From JBIKWM01 sp044356305 (lineage in GTDB: Bacteria; Bacteroidota; Bacteroidia; UBA10329), in the NCBI GenBank assembly GCA_044356305.1, contig JBIKWM010000015.1, positions 6,161 to 70,160 of the forward strand: a stretch of DNA of 64,000 nucleotides, written 5' to 3'. Positions 37,714 to 45,418 of the stretch are shown here, in pieces. Under the pieces are notes generated by a model that saw only the letters and a list, made by a program, of their open reading frames with translations, ran no database searches and was not told the origin of the DNA. Both the position numbers and the translations under genes were made by a program. How positions within the stretch are numbered: the stretch's first letter is position 1; every line of letters starts with the position of its first letter.

Positions 37714-38584
37714 TTGCACCAAATAAGCTGAAGTGCGCGAATGGATCTGACATCGTCATCCTATCCCGAAGTATCATGATGTCGTCAAAATCTGTAGTGC
37801 GCTTTGAAACAGGCACATTTGTCAATCGTTTATTTCTTGCGGCATAAATTCCAAGTTTAAGGAACAGAGGCTGTGTCCAAGAATCTGAGCAATTGAGTCC
37901 TTGATGGTCAAACTCGATTCCATTTCTGCCAATAACTTGGAGGCGCCCTTTTTCATTGGATGCGAGCCTGATCACGAGAAGGCATTCTCGCCATTCTCCA
38001 GGTTCGGATAAGAACTTTCTCCTCATCGTTGTTCGCCCTGATGAGTATGACTGCCAGATACCACCTGAAGCATCTGAACGGAGCCGCCCTACTAGTGGCA
38101 GCCATGGACTGATTGGTTCTTTCTCCTTCTTTGTCCGTGTATGCAACTGCATACAAATCGCATCAGGAAATCCTGTCGCATCATCGGGGAAGGGTCTCAT
38201 CCTAAAGTAAACTAGATAGGTCCCCTTGCCAATCTCAAATTCAGAGTTCTCTCCGAGCGAAATCTCCGTTCTGAAATCATTCCTTGGGTCGTTGTTACTG
38301 AGTTCAGCCCTCATAAAGAAAGTTGAATCAGACTCATCCATGACAATAACAGGGCAGTTACCGCTACAAACCCCAGCCTCGCTCAATAATCCAGTTTCAA
38401 AACCACAGCTGAAAATCAACTCAACCTCCTTCTGATTAAGCAGTTTTTGGATTTCCCGTTGAACTGGTCTTTCAGCATTCAAAAGAGTTCCTTTATCCAG
38501 ATTGTCCGGCAATTTTTGGCTCATAGACCTGAATGGAATCAGAATCACGAGGCTAATAAGTCTAAGGGTCAAACTATACCCCAT
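37703..38584 (-). CDS. Putative polysaccharide lyase, jelly-roll fold
   Basis: 293 aa. Seen: N-terminal hydrophobic signal LISLVILIPFRSMSQ, then a beta-rich protein with RTE (105-107) in NDFRTEISLG, QLH (146-148) in ICMQLHT, and FLKLGIY (241-247). These correspond to the RTEL, QIH and YFKxGxY motifs of alginate-lyase/heparinase-type jelly-roll lyases, though overall similarity was not tested. Likely cleaves the polymer made by this locus, in the periplasm or outside. Starts 4 bp after gmhA and overlaps the flippase start. Confidence 0.6.
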   Translation of the reverse strand: MGYSLTLRLISLVILIPFRSMSQKLPDNLDKGTLLNAERPVQREIQKLLNQKEVELIFSCGFETGLLSEAGVCSGNCPVIVMDESDSTFFMRAELSNNDPRNDFRTEISLGENSEFEIGKGTYLVYFRMRPFPDDATGFPDAICMQLHTRTKKEKEPISPWLPLVGRLRSDASGGIWQSYSSGRTTMRRKFLSEPGEWRECLLVIRLASNEKGRLQVIGRNGIEFDHQGLNCSDSWTQPLFLKLGIYAARNKRLTNVPVSKRTTDFDDIMILRDRMTMSDPFAHFSLFGANGR

Positions 38585-38588
38585 CGCA

Positions 38589-39170
38589 TCAAAATTTCAA
38601 CTCACTTTCCACCGCCCCGCACACACTGTGCGCAATGAGTATATGCATCTCCTGAATGCGCGCGGTGTCATCACTCGGAACAATCAGGGACAGATGGCAC
38701 TTGGGTGCCAACTGGCCACCATCGCGACCTGCAAGTGCGATGCATGTGCAACCGATGGCCAATCCTGCCTTGACAGCGGCCAGCACATTGTGGCTGTTGC
38801 CACTGGTACTTATAGCTATGATGACATCTCCTGGACTTGCCAGGGCCTCCACCTGCCGCGCGAAGATCTGCTCAAATCCAAGGTCGTTGCCGATGGCCGT
38901 GAGAGCGCTCGTGTCAGTTGTGAGAGCAATGGCAGCCAACGCCTTCCTGTCAAACCTGAAACGACCACTCAGCTCGGCTGCGAAATGCTGGGCATCGGCT
39001 GCGCTTCCCCCATTGCCACACAAAAGGACTTTGTTACCTGCATAGAGTGCCTTTATGATCAATTGCGCCATTGCAGCCATCTGAGGCGCCAATGCGTTTC
39101 GCACAGATGTGAGGACCTCGGCATGGGCGTCTATCTCATCAATCATGCTCTTCTCCAACGGGCTCATCAC
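38589..39170 (-). CDS. gmhA: Sedoheptulose-7-phosphate isomerase
   Basis: First step of ADP-heptose synthesis: sedoheptulose 7-P to D-glycero-D-manno-heptose 7-P. 193 aa. SIS domain with VLLCGNGGSAADAQHFAAELSGRF, ALTTDTSALTAIGND and ISTSGNSHNVLAA, all standard for GmhA. The ATG overlaps the hldD stop by 4 bp, giving a coupled hldE-hldD-gmhA unit. Confidence 0.95.
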   Translation of the reverse strand: MMSPLEKSMIDEIDAHAEVLTSVRNALAPQMAAMAQLIIKALYAGNKVLLCGNGGSAADAQHFAAELSGRFRFDRKALAAIALTTDTSALTAIGNDLGFEQIFARQVEALASPGDVIIAISTSGNSHNVLAAVKAGLAIGCTCIALAGRDGGQLAPKCHLSLIVPSDDTARIQEMHILIAHSVCGAVESELKF

Positions 39171-40114
39171 TTGCTCAAGTATCCATCGGTTGAACTAAGA
39201 AACGCGTGATAACGTGCAATACCCTCATTGAGTGACATGAACCGGTGCGCACATCCAGCGGCCCTCAATTGATTCAGATCGGCACAAGTGAACTCCTGAT
39301 ATTTCCCTTTCAGGTGTTCAGGAAATGGCACCTCCGTCACCTTGCCATTTGGGCTGAGGCGTTGCAGCGAATCAGCCACAGCGGTGAAGGGTTCGGCCTT
39401 GCCGGTGCCACAGTTGAAAATCCCTGTGGTCGGGTGGTCCAGAAAATGAAGAACCACGGCAACCACGTCCTCTACAAAAACGAAGTCTCGTTTGAATCCC
39501 TCACTTCCCTCAAACAACTGCATGGATCCACCCTGCTGCAGCTGCCTGTAAAGATGGTACGCAACCGAGGCCATGTGCCCTTTATGGTTCTCTTGTGGCC
39601 CATATACGTTGAAGTACCGTAGACCCGTGACAGGCGCATGCAGGTTACCTTTTGCCCTACGATGGCGCACATGATTATCGAAGGCAAGCTTTGAGAAAGC
39701 GTATCCGTTTAGCGGCTTTTCACACATGTGCTCTTCGCGAAAACCCAATGTGCCATTGCCATACACTGCGGCACTGCTAGCATAGATAAGCGGCACATGC
39801 CACCTGTTGCAAGCATGCAAAACCTCCTTGCTGTAGAGGTAATTGTTCCGCATCAGGTAATCATTGTCCGTCTGGGTGGTATCTGAACACGCTCCTTGGT
39901 GAATGATGGCCGCATATTTCTGACTCGGCCCCTTTATAAGTGCAAGGAAATCGTCCCTGTGCATGTAGTCAGCATATTGCAGACCATTCAGATTAAGAAA
40001 CTTAGGGCCGTTCCCAAGATTATCGACAATTAAAATATCCCTGATACCACGCTTATTGAGCCCTTGCACAATGTTGCTCCCAATGAAGCCTGCTCCACCT
40101 GTTACAACTATCAT
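39167..40114 (-). CDS. hldD: ADP-L-glycero-D-manno-heptose 6-epimerase
   Basis: Last step of ADP-heptose synthesis. 315 aa. Seen: Rossmann motif VVTGGAGFIGSNIVQGLNKRG, catalytic Tyr/Lys-type YASSAAVYGNGTLGF and YAFSKLAFD, and the HldD stretch GLRYFNVYGPQENHKGHMASVA. ATG overlaps the hldE stop by 4 bp. Confidence 0.95.
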   Translation of the reverse strand: MIVVTGGAGFIGSNIVQGLNKRGIRDILIVDNLGNGPKFLNLNGLQYADYMHRDDFLALIKGPSQKYAAIIHQGACSDTTQTDNDYLMRNNYLYSKEVLHACNRWHVPLIYASSAAVYGNGTLGFREEHMCEKPLNGYAFSKLAFDNHVRHRRAKGNLHAPVTGLRYFNVYGPQENHKGHMASVAYHLYRQLQQGGSMQLFEGSEGFKRDFVFVEDVVAVVLHFLDHPTTGIFNCGTGKAEPFTAVADSLQRLSPNGKVTEVPFPEHLKGKYQEFTCADLNQLRAAGCAHRFMSLNEGIARYHAFLSSTDGYLSK

Positions 40115-41535
40115 ATTGAATCCCTCTTCTGAATGATAGCAGTAGTTGAAAGTCCGGGGACCAGTGGCAGAATGACCGTCTGGTCCGCATGCTCACGCCC
40201 AACCACCGCCTCGGGTGAATAATCTCCGCCTTTGACCAGAACATCGGGTCTGATGAGCTCAATGATCTGGGCCGGAGTGTCCTCATCGAAAAAAGTCACA
40301 TAGTCCACAACACCGAGATGCGCAATGAGATAGGCCCGGTCATCGAGGGTGTTGATGGGTCTTGTATGGCCTTTGAGTCTCCGAACGGATTCATCGGAGT
40401 TCAGTGCCACCACGAGCAGGTCGCCCAAGGCGGATGCTCTTTCCAAAAGACTCACATGGCCCCTGTGGAGCACATCGAAGCATCCATTGGTGAATACGAT
40501 ACGCTTGCCTTCAACTCGTAATCTGATCAGTTCTGCCGTGAGTTCATTAATGCCTAGAATTTTGGAATCAGTTCCCAGCTGTGACGCAAGTTCTACCTCC
40601 TTGCTGGTGACACGTGCCGTGCCAACATGGCCAACAGCGATACCTGCGGCCACATTGGCCAAGCGCAGTCTGAGATGCCATTCGGTGTGGGTAGACATGA
40701 GGAGGGCGACCATAGCGAGGACCGTGTCGCCCGCACCGGTCACATCGAACACTTCACGTGCCGATGCCGGACTGTGCACCGCTTCAGTCGCAGAGATGTA
40801 AGACATCCCGCGCTCCGATCTTGTGACCAGAACGGCCCCTATCCCATGTTCTGTCAACAGTTTTCGGGCAGCACCGGTCACAGACCCATCGTCATTTCTA
40901 ACCTCATGCCCCGAAGCATCTCCCAGCTCCTTTAGGTTAGGGGTGATAAGGTCGGCTCCAGTGTATCGGCCCCAGTCCGCACTCTTCGGGTCAACCACCG
41001 AGTATATACCCATCTGTTGTGACATGCTGATGAGCCGTGTGCAGATGTCTGGGCTAAGGGTGCCTTTGGCATAATCACTAAGCACCAGTACGGAGGCATG
41101 CTCCATGGCCCTGAATGCCCTGGTGAGTAACTCTTCCGTTCGTGTTGGCTCAATGACAGCATTCGCTACTTCGCGGTCTACGCGTACAAGTTGATGCTTG
41201 CCGGCCATAATCCTGGTCTTGAGCACTGTACAGGGCAAAGCGGCCACGAGATCGTGCTCAACGGTCAATTCATTGAGCCGGGCTGAGAGAATCTCAGCCT
41301 CTCGGTCAGGCCCTACGAAAGAGAGAAGATGGGCACAGGCTCCGAGTGCCACGATATTGGACGCCACGTTGGCCGCACCCCCAGGCGCTTCAGTCACCTC
41401 GCTCTGCAGCACCACCGGCACAGGGGCCTCCGGGCTAATACGATGTGCTGCGCCTGTCACATATCGGTCAAGCATGGCATCGCCAATGACAACGATGCGA
41501 AGTTGACTGAAATCAGGGAGTGACATGGCCGACAA
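40111..41535 (-). CDS. hldE: Bifunctional heptose 7-phosphate kinase / heptose 1-phosphate adenylyltransferase
   Basis: 474 aa, both domains present. N-terminal PfkB-type kinase (VVIGDAMLDRYVTGAAHRISPEAPVPVV, catalytic GAGDTVLAM) to about residue 320; C-terminal nucleotidyltransferase with VFTNGCFDVLHRGHVSLL and LVKGGDYSPEAVVG. Makes ADP-D-glycero-D-manno-heptose. The intervening phosphatase GmhB is not in the locus and must come from elsewhere. Starts 8 bp after cysN. Confidence 0.95.
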   Translation of the reverse strand: MSAMSLPDFSQLRIVVIGDAMLDRYVTGAAHRISPEAPVPVVLQSEVTEAPGGAANVASNIVALGACAHLLSFVGPDREAEILSARLNELTVEHDLVAALPCTVLKTRIMAGKHQLVRVDREVANAVIEPTRTEELLTRAFRAMEHASVLVLSDYAKGTLSPDICTRLISMSQQMGIYSVVDPKSADWGRYTGADLITPNLKELGDASGHEVRNDDGSVTGAARKLLTEHGIGAVLVTRSERGMSYISATEAVHSPASAREVFDVTGAGDTVLAMVALLMSTHTEWHLRLRLANVAAGIAVGHVGTARVTSKEVELASQLGTDSKILGINELTAELIRLRVEGKRIVFTNGCFDVLHRGHVSLLERASALGDLLVVALNSDESVRRLKGHTRPINTLDDRAYLIAHLGVVDYVTFFDEDTPAQIIELIRPDVLVKGGDYSPEAVVGREHADQTVILPLVPGLSTTAIIQKRDSI

Positions 41536-41543
41536 AGGTCGGC

Positions 41544-42827
41544 TCAGACAATCATTCCTGCGCCAACGGTATTGTTGGTGCCTTCATCAATAATGATCAC
41601 GCTGCCTGTGATGCGGTTTTTACGATAACCGTCAAAGAAAAGTGGGGCAGTGGTGCGCAGCTTGATACGACCAATGTCATTCAAAGCGATGGTCGTATCG
41701 CCCTCCACCTTTTGCATAGTGTTGATGTTCATCTTATACATCACCTCTTTGATCACACACCGGGCATCGCGGCTGGTGTGCTTGATCGCGTACTTACCGC
41801 CAAGTTGAAGTGGGCGATCGCTCATCCAGCATACCATCACATCCACCTCTTGCTCCGCATCAGGGCGGTTGTTCGGTTTCACGATCATGTCGCCACGGCT
41901 GATGTCAATATCATCTTCGAGGGTCATGATTACGCTCATCGGGGCAAACGCCTCCTTCACCTCTTCGCCCATGATCTCGATACTCTTGATCTTAGATGTG
42001 AAGCCGGAAGGAAGCACTGATACCTCTTCGCCTGCACGGAATATTCCGCCAGCCACACGTCCTGCATAACCGCGGTAGTCATGATACTCCGATTTCATAG
42101 GGCGCACAACGTACTGCACCGGAAAGCGCGCATCGATATGGTTATTATCGCTACCGATGTGAACGTTTTCAAGGATGTGCATCAAGGTGGAGCCACCATA
42201 CCAGTCCATGTTCTTGGAGCGGTCCACCACGTTGTCACCCAATAGGGCCGAAATGGGAACGAATCGCACGTCTTTTATATCCAGGCGTGCCGAGAAATCC
42301 TCAAAATCATTACGCACCTTCTCGTAAGCCTCTTCTGAGAATCCGACCAGGTCCATCTTGTTGACACACACCACCACGTGAGGTATCTGGAGCAACGATG
42401 CGATGTAGGCATGGCGCTTGGTCTGCTCAATCACACCTTGACGGGCATCTACAAGTATGATGGCCAGATTGGCCGTGCTGGCACCGGTCACCATGTTGCG
42501 GGTGTACTGAATGTGACCCGGTGTGTCAGCAATGATGAATTTGCGCTTTGGGGTGGCGAAGTAGCGGTAGGCGACATCGATGGTGATGCCCTGTTCGCGC
42601 TCAGCACGCAGGCCATCGGTCAAAAGGGCAAGGTTCACATGCTCTTCTCCCTTTTTGGCGCTGGCCTGTTCAATGGCCTCCATCTGATCGGCAAAAATTG
42701 ACTTGCTGTCGTACAGCAGTCGGCCGATAAGGGTGCTCTTTCCATCATCAACGCTGCCGGCAGTGGTGAAACGGAGCAGCTCCATGTCGAGGTAGCCGCG
42801 GTGGTCGGTGGTTACTTCCTTCGTCAT
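41544..42827 (-). CDS. cysN: Sulfate adenylyltransferase, large GTPase subunit
   Basis: Activates CysD to make APS. 427 aa from ATG 42827. Seen: G1 GSVDDGKSTLIGRLLYD, G3 DTPGHIQYTRNMVTGAS, G4 NKMDLVGF, then EF-Tu-like domains 2 and 3 ending NNTVGAGMIV. The APS-kinase domain found fused in CysNC proteins is absent, matching the separate cysC. A longer open frame upstream (to 42968) overlaps cysD. Confidence 0.95.
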   Translation of the reverse strand: MTKEVTTDHRGYLDMELLRFTTAGSVDDGKSTLIGRLLYDSKSIFADQMEAIEQASAKKGEEHVNLALLTDGLRAEREQGITIDVAYRYFATPKRKFIIADTPGHIQYTRNMVTGASTANLAIILVDARQGVIEQTKRHAYIASLLQIPHVVVCVNKMDLVGFSEEAYEKVRNDFEDFSARLDIKDVRFVPISALLGDNVVDRSKNMDWYGGSTLMHILENVHIGSDNNHIDARFPVQYVVRPMKSEYHDYRGYAGRVAGGIFRAGEEVSVLPSGFTSKIKSIEIMGEEVKEAFAPMSVIMTLEDDIDISRGDMIVKPNNRPDAEQEVDVMVCWMSDRPLQLGGKYAIKHTSRDARCVIKEVMYKMNINTMQKVEGDTTIALNDIGRIKLRTTAPLFFDGYRKNRITGSVIIIDEGTNNTVGAGMIV

Positions 42828-42864
42828 TATTTCCTGATTGATATGATTTATAATATGTTGAAAT

Positions 42865-43782
42865 TCAGAAATATCCCTGCTTCTTCCTGTCCTCCATGGC
42901 GGCCTCAGAGCGTTTGTCGTCCTGACGGCTGCCGCGCTCGGTGACGCGAGATGATGCCACCTCCTCAATTATATCCTCAAGGGTTGAGGCATTGGACACA
43001 GTGGCCCCGGTGCAGGTCATATCGCCTATGGTACGGAAACGCACCTGCATGGTCCGCCTGGTCGCCAGTTCGCTCTCGCGCAGGTTCATGTATTCAGAGT
43101 AGGCGTACAATGCCCCGTTGCGCTCGATCACCTCACGCTGGTGAGTGAAATAGATGCTCGGCATAGGGATGTTCTCCATCAGTATGTACTGCCATACATC
43201 CATCTCGGTCCAGTTACTGATCGGGAACACCCTGAAGTGCTCGCCCAGGTGCTTGCGGCCGTTAAAGAGGTTCCACAGCTCGGGGCGCTGGTTCTTTGGG
43301 TCCCATTGGCCGAACTCGTCACGGTGAGAGAAGAAACGCTCCTTTGCACGGGCCTTCTCCTCGTCCCTGCGTCCTCCGCCAAGGGCAGCATCAAACTTGC
43401 CAGCCTCAAGACTCTCGAGCAGTGTTACTGTCTGTAGAGCATTGCGACTTGCGTTGTAGCCCTTCTCTTCAACTGCGGTCCCACGGTCAATGGAATCCTG
43501 AACGTGGCCCACGATGAGCTTGGCCCCCGTGCGGGCTACCAGCTCATCGCGGTAGTCAAGGGTCTCTTGAAAGTTGTGGCCCGTATCGATATGCAACAAA
43601 GGGAACGGGATGCTGGCCGGATAGAAAGCCTTCATGGCCAGATGGGTCATCACTATTGAGTCTTTACCACCTGAGAAAAGCAGCACGGGGTTCTCGAACT
43701 GTGCTGCCACCTCGCGCATCACGAACATGCTCTCTGACTCGAGCTCGCGGAGGTGATTGAGTTTGTATGCCTTTGATTCCAA
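42865..43782 (-). CDS. cysD: Sulfate adenylyltransferase, small subunit
   Basis: Forms APS from ATP and sulfate. 305 aa, PP-loop ATP pyrophosphatase with LLFSGGKDSIVM and the CysD hallmark GGRRDEEKARAKERFFS; ends EAAMEDRKKQGYF. The open frame starts at 43860 inside cysC, but the family start LESKAYKLNHLRELE points to TTG 43782, 30 bp past the cysC stop; ATT codons just before are also possible. Non-ATG start. Confidence 0.92.
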   Translation of the reverse strand: MESKAYKLNHLRELESESMFVMREVAAQFENPVLLFSGGKDSIVMTHLAMKAFYPASIPFPLLHIDTGHNFQETLDYRDELVARTGAKLIVGHVQDSIDRGTAVEEKGYNASRNALQTVTLLESLEAGKFDAALGGGRRDEEKARAKERFFSHRDEFGQWDPKNQRPELWNLFNGRKHLGEHFRVFPISNWTEMDVWQYILMENIPMPSIYFTHQREVIERNGALYAYSEYMNLRESELATRRTMQVRFRTIGDMTCTGATVSNASTLEDIIEEVASSRVTERGSRQDDKRSEAAMEDRKKQGYF

Positions 43783-43811
43783 GTTGATTGAAATTGTATT
43801 ATTCGTTTGAT

Positions 43812-44414
43812 TTAGGCCCTTATGCGACCCATGATCGCGGCCAATACCTGATCTGCACATTCCTCCACTGAACGGCCAGCGGTAGGCACATCCACATCGG
43901 GCCGGTCGGGTGCCTCAAAAGGGGCATCGAGGCCAGTGAAGTTCTTGATCTCGCCTGCGCGGGCCTTTTTGTAAAGCCCTTTCACATCGCGTCTCTCACA
44001 CTCCTCGAATGAGGTGTTCACGTAAACCTCCACAAAGTCATCGGCACCGATAATGTCTTTGGCCATTGTTCGGATGTCGCGCGTGGGGCTCACAAAACAA
44101 TTGATGGTGACAATGCCACAGTTCACAAAAAGCTTGCTCACCTCCGCTATCCTGCGGATGTTCTCAGTGCGGTCATCCTCACTGAAGCCCAAGTTGTTGC
44201 AGATGCCTGTGCGCACATTGTCGCCATCGAGCACCTGGGTAAGAATGCCTTTTTCGGCCAACTTCCGCTCAAGTGCCGCAGCTATGGTGGTCTTTCCCGA
44301 CCCGCTAAGACCGGTCATCCACACCACCGAACCACGCTGCTTGAGCATGGACTCCTTATCGCCCCGCTGAAGGATGCGATCGAAAGTAGGATGGATGTTT
44401 TTGCCTGTCAACAT
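43812..44414 (-). CDS. cysC: Adenylyl-sulfate kinase
   Basis: Converts APS to PAPS, the donor for sulfotransferases. 200 aa. Seen: P-loop GLSGSGKTT (35-43), DGDNVRTGICNNLGFSEDDR, NCFVSPTRDIR and KARAGEIKNFTG. First gene of the minus-strand run. No PAPS reductase or sulfite reductase is nearby, so this looks like sulfation rather than cysteine synthesis. A short N-terminal extension precedes the core. Confidence 0.96.
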   Translation of the reverse strand: MLTGKNIHPTFDRILQRGDKESMLKQRGSVVWMTGLSGSGKTTIAAALERKLAEKGILTQVLDGDNVRTGICNNLGFSEDDRTENIRRIAEVSKLFVNCGIVTINCFVSPTRDIRTMAKDIIGADDFVEVYVNTSFEECERRDVKGLYKKARAGEIKNFTGLDAPFEAPDRPDVDVPTAGRSVEECADQVLAAIMGRIRA

Positions 44415-44433
44415 GTGCCTTTGGGGAAGGGCG

Positions 44434-44441
44434 CGAAGGTA
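44434..44441 (-). promoter_or_regulatory. Divergent -7 box, cysC side
   Basis: TACCTTCG on the minus strand, 19 nt before the cysC ATG. Mirror image of the box at 44477-44484; between them lies an 8-bp GAAGG-CCT stem with a bulged G (44454-44473). Confidence 0.4.
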
Positions 44442-44476
44442 TGAAATAGCTATGAAGGGCCTTTCAGGCCTTCCAC

Positions 44477-44484
44477 TACCTTCG
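44477..44484 (+). promoter_or_regulatory. Divergent -7 box, deoC side
   Basis: TACCTTCG, 23 nt before the deoC ATG. Same octamer as on the opposite strand at 44434-44441 and at 53540-53547. Confidence 0.4.
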
Positions 44485-44507
44485 GGCAGCCAAATAGTTC
44501 ATGTCCG

Positions 44508-45416
44508 ATGAGCCTAATTAGCACAGTTCGGGACTTCGCCAGTGCGCCTGTAGATCAGGTGGGCATTGAGGAACGCGTGTCCCGTTTCACCAAGCGCAGC
44601 ATAAAAAATGAGGCGAAGCGCCAAGGGCTGCGCATGGCCCTGAACATGATCGACCTTACCACGCTCGAGGGCAAAGACACAGAGGGCAAGGTGCGACAGA
44701 TGTGCTACAAGGCTGCCCACCTGCACGATTCCCTGCGGGGTCTGCCCACTGTGGCGGCAGTCTGTGTTTACCCCAACCACGTGGCCACGGCAGTTGATGC
44801 GCTCAGAGGCACCGGAATAAAAGTAGCCTCAGTGGCCACCGCTTTTCCATCAGGCAATTCGACCCACCAGATAAAATTGGCTGACACCCGTCTTGCGGTT
44901 GATTCGGGCGCTGACGAGGTTGACATGGTCATCTCCCGTGGCAGATTCCTTCAGGGCGATCATGGCTTTGTTTCAGACGAGATAGCCGATATCAAAGAGG
45001 CCTGTGGCAAGGCCCGCCTCAAGGTCATTCTGGAAACGGGCGAGCTCTGCACATTAGACAATGTGCGCATTGCCTCGTGGTTAGCCATGGAGGCCGGGGC
45101 CGATTTCATAAAGACTTCCACCGGCAAGATATCGCCTGCGGCCACCATGCCTGTGACACTTGTGATGCTCGAGGCGATACGCGACTATTACTATCACACT
45201 GGCCGCATGGTGGGAATGAAACCTGCCGGTGGCATCAGCAAGGCCAAACAGGCCCTTCATTATCTGGTGATGGTGAACGAGACACTCGGTGATGCATGGC
45301 TCAGCAATGAGTGGTTCCGCTTTGGGGCCAGCAGCCTGGCCAATGACGTGCTGATGCAATTGGCCCGTATGGAAGATGGGCGCTATCAGGGGTTGGACTA
45401 TTTCAGCAGGGATTGA
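44508..45416 (+). CDS. deoC: Deoxyribose-phosphate aldolase
   Basis: Cleaves 2-deoxyribose 5-P to glyceraldehyde 3-P and acetaldehyde. 302 aa, the long DeoC type. Seen: NMIDLTTLEG, AVCVYPNHV, SVATAFPSGN, DEVDMVISRG, and the Schiff-base Lys202 in DFIKTSTGK; a second conserved Lys in VGMKPAGGI. An ATG at 44501 runs into a stop at once. Its stop sits 2 bp before the ALDH ATG, and the ALDH would oxidise the acetaldehyde produced. Confidence 0.95.
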   Translation: MSLISTVRDFASAPVDQVGIEERVSRFTKRSIKNEAKRQGLRMALNMIDLTTLEGKDTEGKVRQMCYKAAHLHDSLRGLPTVAAVCVYPNHVATAVDALRGTGIKVASVATAFPSGNSTHQIKLADTRLAVDSGADEVDMVISRGRFLQGDHGFVSDEIADIKEACGKARLKVILETGELCTLDNVRIASWLAMEAGADFIKTSTGKISPAATMPVTLVMLEAIRDYYYHTGRMVGMKPAGGISKAKQALHYLVMVNETLGDAWLSNEWFRFGASSLANDVLMQLARMEDGRYQGLDYFSRD

Positions 45417-45418
45417 AC

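Noticed and set aside
41544..44414. CysD/CysN/CysC as an assimilatory sulfate pathway
   Set aside because: No PAPS/APS reductase, sulfite reductase or sulfate transporter is in the neighbourhood, while two sulfotransferases are.
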